From: an uncultured Pelagibacteraceae bacterium
Lineage (GTDB): Bacteria > Pseudomonadota > Alphaproteobacteria > Pelagibacterales > Pelagibacteraceae
Reading direction: 5' to 3'
Length of the DNA: 64,000 nucleotides
NCBI GenBank assembly: GCA_902611815.1
Contig: CACMAZ010000001.1
Location: 35,430 to 99,429 of the forward strand
Shown here: piece after piece, positions 51,642 to 60,050 of the stretch
How positions within the stretch are numbered: position 1 is the stretch's first letter
Layout of the letters: every line of letters begins with the position of its first letter
Notes under the pieces: model-generated
Seen by the model: the letters and a program-made list of their open reading frames with translations, nothing else
The model's database searches: none
Told to the model about the DNA's origin: nothing
Translations under genes and position numbers: made by a program

Positions 51642-52847
51642 ATGTTTAATAGTTTAAATTTAAAAGTAATTTTATTTGGGTTCATATTTACATTTTTTTC
51701 TAGCTTTGGACAGAGTTTTTTTTTAGGTCTTTTTAATTCTAGCATTCGAGATGCATTATCAATTACTCACGGACAATTTGGCACAATCTATGCATCAGCA
51801 ACATTACTAAGTAGTCTAGTTATTATTTGGGTAGGAAAAAAAATTGATGATATTGATGTCTTTAAATTTGGAACATTTGTAACTTTGCTTTTATCTTTTT
51901 CATGTTATTTTTTTTCTAAAGTCTCATCGATAACCTTTTTATTTATCGCTATTTTTTTAATGAGATTTTCAGGTCAAGGATTAATGTCTCACACTGCTAC
52001 TACAACAATTTCAAGATACTTTACAAAATCAAGAGGAAAAGCTTTAAGCACGGGATGGTTTGGATTATCTGCGGCTGAATTTATATTACCTGTATTTATC
52101 ATCTATCTATTAACTTTTATGGAATGGAGAAGTATATGGATTAATATTTCTTTTATAATTTTATTTTTGCCAATAATTTCATATTTGCTTATTAAAAAGA
52201 TCAAACTAGACTCAAGAGAAATTGACAACAACAAAGATAAAAAAAATATAAATATCAAAAATTGGAAAAGAATTGAAGTTATAAAAGATTATAGATTTTA
52301 TATAGTTTGTGCAAATATGCTTGCAATGCCATGGATCGCAACTGGAATATTTGTCTATCAGTCATTTATCCTTTCCTCAAAAAATTGGGGTCCTTATGTT
52401 ATTGCACAATCCTTTATGGCTTACTCTATATTATCAGTAGTTACATTATTTATTGCAGGATTTTTAATTGATAAGTTTTCGAGCAGAAAACTTTTAATTT
52501 ATATGAATTTACCTTTTTTACTCTCTCTATTTTTAATTATTGTTTTTGATAAACCCATGGTTTCTTTCTTATTTCTAGGATTAATAGGAATTTCAAATGG
52601 TTTAGCAAACGTGCTTGGTTCTTCAACTTGGGCGGAAATTTATGGAGTAAAACATATTGGTTCAATTAAAGCTTTAACAACAGCACTTATGGTTTTCTCA
52701 ACTGCCTTTGGAACAGCGGTGTTTGGTTTATTAATAGATAAAGAATTTTCAATAGAGCAGATTTCTATGATTTCAGGAACCTATATTTTTCTAGCTTTAA
52801 TCGCTCTATTTTTTGTTAGAAATAAACTTAATCCGATTAAAATTTAA
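51642..52847 (+). CDS. MFS transporter
   Basis: A 401-residue integral membrane protein with twelve hydrophobic segments. SSFGQSFFLGLFNSSIRDALSITHGQFGTIYASATLLSSLVIIWVGKKIDDI includes the MFS motif A region. RFSGQGLMSHTATTTISRYFTKSRGKALSTGWFG resembles monocarboxylate/oxalate-formate-type MFS proteins. The ligand is unknown. The gap to the divergent dehydrogenase is only eight bases, so its promoter must lie inside that gene, and no SD is visible before the ATG. Confidence 0.87.
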   Translation: MFNSLNLKVILFGFIFTFFSSFGQSFFLGLFNSSIRDALSITHGQFGTIYASATLLSSLVIIWVGKKIDDIDVFKFGTFVTLLLSFSCYFFSKVSSITFLFIAIFLMRFSGQGLMSHTATTTISRYFTKSRGKALSTGWFGLSAAEFILPVFIIYLLTFMEWRSIWINISFIILFLPIISYLLIKKIKLDSREIDNNKDKKNINIKNWKRIEVIKDYRFYIVCANMLAMPWIATGIFVYQSFILSSKNWGPYVIAQSFMAYSILSVVTLFIAGFLIDKFSSRKLLIYMNLPFLLSLFLIIVFDKPMVSFLFLGLIGISNGLANVLGSSTWAEIYGVKHIGSIKALTTALMVFSTAFGTAVFGLLIDKEFSIEQISMISGTYIFLALIALFFVRNKLNPIKI

Positions 52848-52853
52848 AAAAAA

Positions 52854-52881
52854 CTTGATTTTTTAAAGTTGCATGTATAAA
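52854..52881 (+). promoter_or_regulatory. Candidate promoter of rpoZ, close to the start codon
   Basis: CTTGAT (52854-52859) and TATAAA (52876-52881) are 16 bases apart. Only eight bases separate the -10 from the ATG at 52890, and there is no Shine-Dalgarno, so the mRNA would be leaderless or almost so. Confidence 0.5.
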
Positions 52882-52889
52882 CAATCCGC

Positions 52890-53417
52890 ATGGCAAGAGT
52901 AACCGTAGAAGATTGTATAGATAAAGTAGACAGCCCTTATGAACTTGTTTTAGTTGCAAAAGAGAGGGCTACCCAACTTAATTCAGGTATAGAGCCATCA
53001 GTTGATAGAGACAACGATAAAAACACTGTAGTTGCTTTAAGGGAAATTGCTATTGAAAATGTTAAAGTAAATGAGCTTACTGATAGCGCTGTATACAAAT
53101 TAAGAAAACATATAGAGCAGGTTGACGATTTAAATGAAGACGATGAGGATATTGGAGATGACTTTGATAGCTTATATAAAGGTGAAATTTCCAAAAGTGG
53201 AGCACCAATTTTACCATCAAAAAGAGCAAGAAAAGTTCCAGAAAAAATTCAGGTTTCAAAAGAAGATTTAGCAGAATTACAAAATTCGGATGCACCTACA
53301 CAACCTGATAATGCTTCATCAGAGCCTCAAGAAAATGAGACCGGTGAAGTATCATTAGATGAAATTGCTGAAAATGATAGCCAGACAGAAGAAAATTCTG
53401 AGACCTCGGAACAATAA
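52890..53417 (+). CDS. rpoZ: RNA polymerase omega subunit with a long acidic tail
   Basis: A 175-residue protein. Residues 1-75 are the omega core: [30 protein letters not shown] with the conserved N-terminal fold, then [15 protein letters not shown]. The rest (about residues 85-175) is a low-complexity, strongly acidic tail ([40 protein letters not shown]) with a central basic patch ([14 protein letters not shown]). The E. coli protein is 91 residues and most alphaproteobacterial ones about 110-130. The core should bind the beta-prime subunit, and the tail is likely disordered. It is followed by the cmk-like gene after 39 bases. Confidence 0.9.
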   Translation: MARVTVEDCIDKVDSPYELVLVAKERATQLNSGIEPSVDRDNDKNTVVALREIAIENVKVNELTDSAVYKLRKHIEQVDDLNEDDEDIGDDFDSLYKGEISKSGAPILPSKRARKVPEKIQVSKEDLAELQNSDAPTQPDNASSEPQENETGEVSLDEIAENDSQTEENSETSEQ

Positions 53418-53456
53418 TATTTAATTAATATTTAAAATAAGATATCCATTAACTTA

Positions 53457-54086
53457 ATGAGCAAATCTCTTATAGTTGCATGCGATGGAGAAGCTGCTAG
53501 TGGAAAAAGCACAGGCGCAAAATTATTATCAAAAAAGTATAATCTATTGTTATTAAACTCAGGTCTTTTATACCGGTATGCAAGCAAGTTGTTAATAACA
53601 AAAAAACCAAAAAAACCAATTCCGTATCTAAGAAAAATATTTAAAAGAGTTTCTTACAATTTAATAAAAAAACAATCGCTTCATTCACAAGAAATAAGTA
53701 ATCACGTTGGTTATTTGGCTAAAAATAAAGCTATTCGAGAAATAATGAGAATTTATCAAAAAAAAATAATTAAAAAAAATAAACGAATTTGTGTTGAGGG
53801 AAGAGATATTGCCACAAAAATTTTAAATAAAAACCCGAGATATGACTTAGCATTTTATTTTACTTGTAAAATTAATATTGCAGCTAAAAGAAGATGGAAA
53901 GAATTAAAAAAGAAAGCTCCTCTAAAAGAAATTCAAAAAAGTTTAGCAAAAAGAACGAAGATGGATAAAAACAGAAAATATTCACCACTTAAAAAAGTAA
54001 AAGACGCTATTCTTATACGCACAGATAGATTAAGTAAAAAAGAAGTTTTAAGAAGAATGTCAAATGAGGTTAATAAAATTATTTAA
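53457..54086 (+). CDS. cmk: Cytidylate kinase-like protein
   Basis: A 209-residue P-loop kinase. VACDGEAASGKSTGAKLLSKKYN is the P-loop, with LLNSGLLYRYASKLL matching the CMK NMP-binding segment (lDTGamYRa) and ICVEGRDIATKILNK matching the GRDIGT motif. DLAFYFTCKINIAAKRRWKEL is the lid region. It would phosphorylate CMP/dCMP. It is diverged and very Lys-rich, and slightly short for Cmk (about 220), so another nucleoside-monophosphate specificity cannot be excluded. Ends with a 4-base overlap with the convergent CoA transferase. Confidence 0.8.
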   Translation: MSKSLIVACDGEAASGKSTGAKLLSKKYNLLLLNSGLLYRYASKLLITKKPKKPIPYLRKIFKRVSYNLIKKQSLHSQEISNHVGYLAKNKAIREIMRIYQKKIIKKNKRICVEGRDIATKILNKNPRYDLAFYFTCKINIAAKRRWKELKKKAPLKEIQKSLAKRTKMDKNRKYSPLKKVKDAILIRTDRLSKKEVLRRMSNEVNKII

Positions 54087-55228
54087 TTACAAAATTCTTC
54101 AATAATTTTTTTTCTATGTTCGTCTAAATCAGGTATATCACCTCTAGTTTTACTATCCTTATAGTTTGACATTTTAATAGGGTTACCTGCTGTTTTGAAT
54201 TCACCTATCTTTTTGTGAAAAGAATTAACAATCATATTTCTAGATTCTATTTGTGGATTTTCTACTGCTTGTTTTATATTAAATATTGGTCCGCAAGGTA
54301 TCTTTTCTTTTTCCATATGACTTATCCATTCTGAGGTTGACTTTGATAAAAGTTTTTTCTCAATAATAACTTTTAGCTCATCCATATTCTTACTTCTTAC
54401 AGAATTTGTTTTAAATTTTTCATTTTTTGAAATTTCAGAAATGTTAAGTAATGTACAAAGTTTTTCGAAAAGTTTGTCGTTTCCTGCAGCAATAATAATA
54501 TAACTATCCTTAGTTTTAAATGCCTCGAATGGTGCAATTGATGGATGTCTTGACCCCATTGGTTTTGGTATTTCCCTTTTCGAAAGATATCTTGCAATTG
54601 CGTTTTCTAAAATTGCTATTTGGCAATCGAGCATAGAAACATCAATATAAGTTCCCTTTCCTGTTTTCTGTCTGTCATATAAGGCTGCATTAACTCCTAT
54701 AGCTGTAAATAAACCTGCCGTTATATCACCAATAGATGTACCAACTCTTGTTGGTTCTGAATTTGGTTGACCTGTTACACTCATTAATCCTCCCATCCCT
54801 TGTACAACCATATCGTAAGCTGGCAATTCTCTTAGTGGACCTGTTTGCCCAAAACCAGATGCAGATGCATATATTAGTTTTGGAAATTTTTTACAAACAT
54901 CTTTCCAACCGTAACCCCATTTTTCTAAAGTCCCTGGTTTAAAATTTTCAACTAGCACATCTGCTTTTTCTAAAATTTTATCAAAGATTTTTTTATCCTC
55001 TTCATTTTTTAAATTTAAAGCAATGCTTTCTTTACCTCTATTTAAAGACATAAAGTATGCAGAGTAATCCTCTATAAAAGGACCAAACTTTCTAGAGTCA
55101 TCTCCAGAACCAGGTGCCTCAACTTTGATAACTCTTGCTCCTAGATCTGATAAAACCATTGTACAATACGGTCCGACAAGAACTCTCGTTAAATCAAGAA
55201 CTAGTAAGTTTTTTAAAGGTCCATCCAT
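54083..55228 (-). CDS. Family III CoA transferase (CaiB/BaiF)
   Basis: A 381-residue enzyme. LLVLDLTRVLVGPYCTMVLSDLGARVIKVEAPGSGDDSR is the family's N-terminal signature, and the predicted catalytic aspartate is in RVGTSIGDITAGLFTAIG. GKGTYIDVSMLDCQIA and FEAFKTKDSYIIIAAGNDKLFEKLC follow. It moves CoA from a donor thioester such as succinyl-CoA to an organic acid. It is divergent from the TRAP transporter operon across 92 bases, so it may activate the acid that the transporter brings in (inference). Confidence 0.92.
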   Translation of the reverse strand: MDGPLKNLLVLDLTRVLVGPYCTMVLSDLGARVIKVEAPGSGDDSRKFGPFIEDYSAYFMSLNRGKESIALNLKNEEDKKIFDKILEKADVLVENFKPGTLEKWGYGWKDVCKKFPKLIYASASGFGQTGPLRELPAYDMVVQGMGGLMSVTGQPNSEPTRVGTSIGDITAGLFTAIGVNAALYDRQKTGKGTYIDVSMLDCQIAILENAIARYLSKREIPKPMGSRHPSIAPFEAFKTKDSYIIIAAGNDKLFEKLCTLLNISEISKNEKFKTNSVRSKNMDELKVIIEKKLLSKSTSEWISHMEKEKIPCGPIFNIKQAVENPQIESRNMIVNSFHKKIGEFKTAGNPIKMSNYKDSKTRGDIPDLDEHRKKIIEEFCN

Positions 55229-55259
55229 AAAATAATCTTATTCAGTACTTTAATACATA

Positions 55260-55288
55260 TTGACTCTTATTAATAAGTTACATTTAAT
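55260..55288 (+). promoter_or_regulatory. Promoter with embedded palindrome upstream of dctP
   Basis: TTGACT (55260-55265), 17 bases, then TTTAAT (55283-55288). The spacer begins with CTTATTAATAAG (55266-55277), a perfect 12-base palindrome placed between the -35 and -10, an ideal operator position. Such palindromes occur by chance in AT-rich DNA, so the operator reading is tentative. GAGAGGG forms the ribosome binding site before the ATG at 55321. Confidence 0.5.
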
Positions 55289-55320
55289 ATATCATTAAAT
55301 AATTAAAGAGAGGGATAAAT

Positions 55321-56331
55321 ATGTTTAAAAAAATATCTTTATATTTTATTTCATTAATCTTTGTGTCAACAACTATTGGGTCAGCTTTTGCAGTAACTTT
55401 AAAAGCTAGTCATCAGTGGCCTGGCACACCAAGAGCTGATGGATCATTCGACGTTAGACACGAAATGGTTCAAATTATTGCTGATGAAATGAAAAAAGCA
55501 AATGTAGGAGTTGATATCAGAATCTATCCTGCAAAATCATTATACAAACCAAAAGAACAATGGAAGCCAATGACTACAGGTCAATTGGATATTTCAGCAT
55601 TTCCTTTAGCTTATGCTGCTAAGTTCCATCCTGAGTTCGATATTACATTAATGCCTGGCATGGTTAAAAATCATAAACATGCATTAAGAGTTAATGCTTC
55701 TCCAATGATGACAGAAATCAAAAAAATCATTAACGATGCAGGTGTTGTAGTATTGTCTGACGCTTGGTTAGCTGGTGGATTTGTTTCAAAGAAAAATTGT
55801 ATTTCAAATCCAGCTTCTGTAAAAGGTCAAACTTTTAGAGCGGCAGGTAAAGCTTTTAACCAAATGTTGGAGGCGGCAGGAGCAGGTATTCAATCTATGC
55901 CATCTTCTGAAATCTACAATGGTTTACAGACTGGAGTTCTTGATGGAGCAAACACAAGTTCAGGAAGTTTTGTATCATACAGAATTTATGAACAAGTTAA
56001 GTGTGCTACACCCCCAGGAGACTACGGTCTATGGTTCATGTATGAACCAATATTAATGTCAAAAAAATCATTTGATGCATTAAGTGGCAAACAACAAAAA
56101 GCATTAATGAAAGCTGGTAAGGTCGCAGAAAAATATATGACTAAAGAGGCTGCTGGTTTGGATACGACAATGGAAAAAGCTTACAAAGAAGCTGGTGTGA
56201 AATTGTCTTATATGAAAAAATCAGATTTTGATGCTTGGTTAGCGATTGCTAAGAAGTCTTCATACAAAAACTTTGCAGAAAAAGTGCCAAACGGTCAAAA
56301 ATTGATCGATATGGCTTTAGCTGTAAAATAA
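55321..56331 (+). CDS. TRAP transporter substrate-binding protein (DctP family)
   Basis: A 336-residue periplasmic protein. The signal peptide is KKISLYFISLIFVSTTIGSAFA. The mature domain has LKASHQWPGTP, VDIRIYPAKSLYKPKEQWKPMTTGQLDISAFPLAY, GQTFRAAGKAFNQMLEAAGAGIQSMPSSEIYNGLQTGVLDGANTSSGSF, with the ligand-carboxylate arginine in FRAAG. This is the DctP fold. It delivers an organic acid to the DctQM pair. The ligand is unknown. The gene is followed 14 bases after its stop by a strong hairpin. Confidence 0.92.
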   Translation: MFKKISLYFISLIFVSTTIGSAFAVTLKASHQWPGTPRADGSFDVRHEMVQIIADEMKKANVGVDIRIYPAKSLYKPKEQWKPMTTGQLDISAFPLAYAAKFHPEFDITLMPGMVKNHKHALRVNASPMMTEIKKIINDAGVVVLSDAWLAGGFVSKKNCISNPASVKGQTFRAAGKAFNQMLEAAGAGIQSMPSSEIYNGLQTGVLDGANTSSGSFVSYRIYEQVKCATPPGDYGLWFMYEPILMSKKSFDALSGKQQKALMKAGKVAEKYMTKEAAGLDTTMEKAYKEAGVKLSYMKKSDFDAWLAIAKKSSYKNFAEKVPNGQKLIDMALAVK

Positions 56332-56344
56332 TTTAAATAAAAAT

Positions 56345-56376
56345 ATACCCCTGCTAATATAAGCGGGGGTATTTTT
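56345..56376 (+). terminator. Stem-loop with T-tract between dctP and dctQ
   Basis: ATACCCCTGCT (56345-56355) pairs fully (one U-G) with AGCGGGGGTAT (56362-56372) across AATATA, followed by TTTTT ending at 56376. It has the shape of a canonical intrinsic terminator, the most GC-rich element nearby. The DctQ ATG is at 56378, one base after the T-tract, so the terminator occupies the whole ribosome binding region of the next gene. Confidence 0.85.
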
Positions 56377-56377
56377 C

Positions 56378-56875
56378 ATGACCGATAAATTTATTAAATT
56401 AACCAATTGGTTAGCAAAAGCTTGCGGTATATTCGCTGCGGGTTGTCTTTTTCTATCTATTGTTATTATTACCGAATTAGTATTTGAAAGATATTTATTT
56501 AAAAATGCTATTACATGGCAGACAGAGCTAGTTACAATGTTATTAGTTGCATCAACATTTATTGGAAGTGCTTATGTTCTAAGTGAAAAAGGTCATGTAA
56601 ATATGGAGTATCTTTATACATTTTTAAGCGAAAAAAATGTTACAAAATTAAAAATTTTAACTGACAGTCTTTGCTTAATTTTCTTCCTAATTCTTTTTTA
56701 CGTAAGTTATGAAATAACTTACGAAGCTTTTATAAAAAATTATAATACAGGCACAGTTTGGGGTCCCCCATTGTGGATACCTTATTCATCCATGCTTATT
56801 GGAGCTATCCTAATGACCATGTCTTATATTTCTGAATTAATTTTACATGTAAGAAAACTTAAGGAGTTTGAATAG
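56378..56875 (+). CDS. TRAP transporter small permease (DctQ family)
   Basis: A 165-residue protein with four membrane helices. LVFERYLFKNAITWQTELVTMLLVASTFIGSAYVLSEKGHVNMEYLY is the DctQ signature (W-x-x-E and G-A/S-x-x-x-l-x-x-x-g-H-v). Its ATG follows a terminator-like T-tract with one intervening base, so there is no Shine-Dalgarno. Its stop overlaps the GTG start of the large permease (TAGTG). Confidence 0.92.
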   Translation: MTDKFIKLTNWLAKACGIFAAGCLFLSIVIITELVFERYLFKNAITWQTELVTMLLVASTFIGSAYVLSEKGHVNMEYLYTFLSEKNVTKLKILTDSLCLIFFLILFYVSYEITYEAFIKNYNTGTVWGPPLWIPYSSMLIGAILMTMSYISELILHVRKLKEFE

Positions 56876-58206
56876 TGGATCCATTATTATTAGGACTTGT
56901 TGTTGGTGTTTCAACAGTTGTAATGCTATTCTCAGGTATACCGATTGCTTTTGGATTATGTTTCATCTCAGTCGTGTTTTTAGTGATTGCAGAAGGCTTT
57001 TCAATTTTAAATGTTTTTGCAGAAACATTTTATGCAGGTTTAAATTCATTTGTTTTACTATCAATTCCAATGTTTATTTTAATGGGAATGGCAGTTGCAA
57101 ATTCTCCAGCTGGTAAGGATTTATATACAGGTTTAGATAGGTGGCTTTGGAGATTGCCTGGTGGACTTGTTGTATCTAACATTGGAGCTTGTTCAATATT
57201 TGCAGCTTTAAGTGGATCAAGCCCCGCAACTTGTGCCGCTATTGGCACAATGGGAATTCCTGAAATGAGAAAAAGAGGTTATTCTGCAAGATTAGCAACA
57301 GGATGTATTGCTGCGGGTGGAACCCTTGGGGTATTAATTCCTCCAAGCATAGTACTTATAGTTTATGGGTTAGCCACAGGAACTTCGATTGGTAGATTGT
57401 TTTTATGTGGTGTTATACCTGGATTACTTCTTGCAGGCCTATTTATGTTATGGGCTTATATATACTCATATTTTATCGATAAAAAGTCTGCAGAAATTCT
57501 AAGAAATAGAAAACCTCCAACCTTAAGAGAAAAATTAGAGGTCATTCCTAGAGTGCTTCCTTTCTTGTTAATTGTAGTAGGAGTTTTATATGTTTTATAC
57601 GGCGGCGTTGCTACACCATCTGAAGCATCAGGAGTAGGTGCGTTTTTAGTATTCGTTATGATCGCTGTTGTTTATAAAATTTATCAACCAAAAAAAATAT
57701 GGGATATTGTTAAAGTTTCGATGAAAGAGAGCGTAATGATAATGTTTATTATTGCGGGCTCATATATATTTGCTTTTAGTCTATCTACTCTCTATGTAAC
57801 CCAGTCAATCGCCCAAACTATAGTAGAGATGGGTTTAAATAAGTGGGTTTTATTTTTTTATATTAATATTTTTCTTTTAATAGCTGGTTTCTTTTTACCG
57901 CCAGTAGCAGTAATTGTTATGACTTCGGCAATTCTTCTTCCAATAATTACTCAATTTGGTTTTGATCCTTATTGGTTTGCAATTGTCTTTACAATAAATA
58001 TGGAGATAGGTTTAATTACTCCACCTGTTGGTTTAAATTTATATATTATAAAAGGGATTACTCCTGATGTTAGCCTTTCTGAAATATTAAAAGGCTCAAT
58101 TCCTTTTATGATAATGATGGTTATCTGTATAATAATATTGTGTATTTTCCCAGAAATAGTAACTTGGTTACCTGACAAATTAATGGGGAAAGCACTTGCA
58201 TACTAA
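56875..58206 (+). CDS. TRAP transporter large permease (DctM family)
   Basis: A 443-residue integral membrane protein, twelve or more helices, starting at GTG. FSGIPIAFGLCFISVVFLVIAEG, LLSIPMFILMGMAVANSPAGKDLY, GCIAAGGTLGVLIPPSIVLIVYGLATGTSIGRLFLCGVIPG and EIGLITPPVGLNLYIIKGI are DctM landmarks (sodium and substrate region). It forms the sodium-driven channel with DctQ. Its 3-prime end overlaps dusA by 11 bases. Confidence 0.95.
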   Translation: MDPLLLGLVVGVSTVVMLFSGIPIAFGLCFISVVFLVIAEGFSILNVFAETFYAGLNSFVLLSIPMFILMGMAVANSPAGKDLYTGLDRWLWRLPGGLVVSNIGACSIFAALSGSSPATCAAIGTMGIPEMRKRGYSARLATGCIAAGGTLGVLIPPSIVLIVYGLATGTSIGRLFLCGVIPGLLLAGLFMLWAYIYSYFIDKKSAEILRNRKPPTLREKLEVIPRVLPFLLIVVGVLYVLYGGVATPSEASGVGAFLVFVMIAVVYKIYQPKKIWDIVKVSMKESVMIMFIIAGSYIFAFSLSTLYVTQSIAQTIVEMGLNKWVLFFYINIFLLIAGFFLPPVAVIVMTSAILLPIITQFGFDPYWFAIVFTINMEIGLITPPVGLNLYIIKGITPDVSLSEILKGSIPFMIMMVICIIILCIFPEIVTWLPDKLMGKALAY

Positions 58207-59200
58207 AAATAATATTAATCGCAAAATATCAGTAGCACCTATGATGGATTGCACAGATCGTCATGACAGGTTTTTTTTAAGGTTGATCAGCAAAAATGTA
58301 ATGCTTTATTCAGAAATGGTTGCAACAAAATCAGCTATTCATGGTGATCGAGATAAGATTTTAGGATTTAGAAATGAAGAACAACCTGTTGCGCTTCAAG
58401 TAGGTGGTTCTGATAAAAAAGAACTTGGTCAAGTTGCTAAATTAGCAGAAGAATATAATTATAAAGAGATAAACTTAAATCTTGGATGCCCGAGTAAAAA
58501 AGTTCAAAAAAATTCTTTTGGTGCCTGTTTAATGAAAGAGCCTAACCTTGTTGCAGAATGTTTAAATGAAATGGTGAATGCTTGTGATATTCCTGTAACA
58601 GCCAAAACTAGAATTGGTGTTGATGATATTGAAGATTTTGATTATCTAAATAAATTTGTAAACAAAATTAAAGAAGCAGGCTGCAAAACAATTATATTAC
58701 ATGCAAGAAAAGCAATCTTAAAAGGTCTTACACCAAAGCAAAACCTTTCAATACCAAAATTAAATTATGAGAGAGTATATGAGATTAAAAAAGAAAACCC
58801 TGATTTAGAGGTCATCATTAACGGCGGGATTACAAATATTGAAGATATAAAAAAACATTTAGAAATATGTGATGGCGTTATGATAGGTAGAGCAATTTAT
58901 CAAAATCCGTACTTTTTATCAGAAATAGAAAAAGAAATATTTAATACTAATAATATACCTTCAAGAGAAGACGTGGCTAAGGAAATTTTAAAATATTTAG
59001 AGGAGGAAGTGAAAGCAGGAACAAAAGTAAACCATATTATGAGACATACAGTTGGATTATACCATGGGCAACCAGGTTCTAAAGATTGGAAAAGATATTT
59101 AAGCGATAATATGATGGCAAGAGATTCTGACTTTCAAAAAGCTAAACATATTATGACTATTGTTCAGAATAATGAAAAGGCAAATCAAATTAACACTTAA
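58196..59200 (+). CDS. dusA: tRNA-dihydrouridine(20/20a) synthase DusA
   Basis: A 334-residue flavoenzyme. ISVAPMMDCTDRHDRFFLRLI, LYSEMVATKSAIHGDRDKIL and NLNLGCPSKKVQKNSFGACLMKEP, with the catalytic cysteine in FGACLM, are DusA-specific. FMN contacts are in ILHARKAILKGLTPKQNLSIPKLNYERVY and VIINGGITNIEDI. It reduces uridine 20 in the tRNA D-loop. The start is a TTG (58196) preceded by GGGGAAAG. No other start precedes the conserved SVAPM block, so it overlaps dctM. Confidence 0.93.
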   Translation: MHTKNNINRKISVAPMMDCTDRHDRFFLRLISKNVMLYSEMVATKSAIHGDRDKILGFRNEEQPVALQVGGSDKKELGQVAKLAEEYNYKEINLNLGCPSKKVQKNSFGACLMKEPNLVAECLNEMVNACDIPVTAKTRIGVDDIEDFDYLNKFVNKIKEAGCKTIILHARKAILKGLTPKQNLSIPKLNYERVYEIKKENPDLEVIINGGITNIEDIKKHLEICDGVMIGRAIYQNPYFLSEIEKEIFNTNNIPSREDVAKEILKYLEEEVKAGTKVNHIMRHTVGLYHGQPGSKDWKRYLSDNMMARDSDFQKAKHIMTIVQNNEKANQINT

Positions 59201-60036
59201 TGGAGAATTTAAATTTAAGTGAAATAATAAATTTATTGACCGTTCTTGGTATTGCAGCAGCTGTAGCTGGTTTTATGGCTGGTTTATTAGGAGTAGGAGG
59301 TGGTATTATAATGGTACCAGCTTTATACTATGCTTTTACTGTTTTAGATTTTGATTTAGTGACAAGAATGCATTTATCAGTTGGTACTTCTCTTGCAATA
59401 ATTATACCTACTTCAATTATTTCTACAAAAACACATATGGAGCACGATGCGGTTGATTTTAATATGGTAAAATCTTTTGGAATTTTTATAGTTTTAGGTG
59501 TTCTTTGTGGAACTTTCTTGGCAGTAAGTTTAAAAACACCAGCATTAGTTTTATTTTTTGCGATATTTTCATTTTGTGTAGGTCTATTTTTTATTTTTTT
59601 AAGGGAACAATTGATGGATAAACCAAAAAAAATCTCAGAATTAATAAAAAAAATTTCAGGGATGTTGATAGGATTTATTTCAGTCCCCCTAGGTATTGGT
59701 GGAGGCTCTTTAATGGTACCATTTATGCGAACCTTTGGATATGACATTAGAAAATCTATTGGTACAGCTGCAGCAGTCGGTTTTTTAATAGCTTTGACTG
59801 GTTCGATCACAATGATAACAAGTGGAGAAATAATTGATAATGTAAAATCACCATTCAGTTTTGGTTACATTAATTTATTAGGTTTTCTTGTATTTGTACC
59901 TGTAACAATGGTAATGGCCCGAATTGGAGCCAAAGTTGTTTACAAAATTGATAAAAAGTTATTAAGCAAAATATTTGGCTGTTTTTTGTTGTTAGTTTCT
60001 GTTAGGTCCTTCGTTGAATATTTTAATATAAATTAA
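59200..60036 (+). CDS. TauE/SafE (TSUP) family permease, first copy
   Basis: A 278-residue membrane protein with about eight helices. AAAVAGFMAGLLGVGGGIIMVPALY and the second-half repeat GMLIGFISVPLGIGGGSLMVPFM are the duplicated TSUP glycine-rich motifs. The family moves sulfite, sulfoacetate or other sulfur anions. ATG overlaps the dusA stop by one base (TAATGG). A second TSUP gene follows directly. A role in exporting sulfite from sulfonate or taurine breakdown is plausible but unproven. Confidence 0.9.
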   Translation: MENLNLSEIINLLTVLGIAAAVAGFMAGLLGVGGGIIMVPALYYAFTVLDFDLVTRMHLSVGTSLAIIIPTSIISTKTHMEHDAVDFNMVKSFGIFIVLGVLCGTFLAVSLKTPALVLFFAIFSFCVGLFFIFLREQLMDKPKKISELIKKISGMLIGFISVPLGIGGGSLMVPFMRTFGYDIRKSIGTAAAVGFLIALTGSITMITSGEIIDNVKSPFSFGYINLLGFLVFVPVTMVMARIGAKVVYKIDKKLLSKIFGCFLLLVSVRSFVEYFNIN

Positions 60037-60050
60037 CTAACAAGGTTTAA

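Noticed and set aside
52937-53295. Minus-strand ORFs opposite rpoZ (85 and 72 aa)
   Set aside because: They are Ser/Leu-rich reverse readings of the acidic tail and core of rpoZ. No SD or independent family signal is seen.
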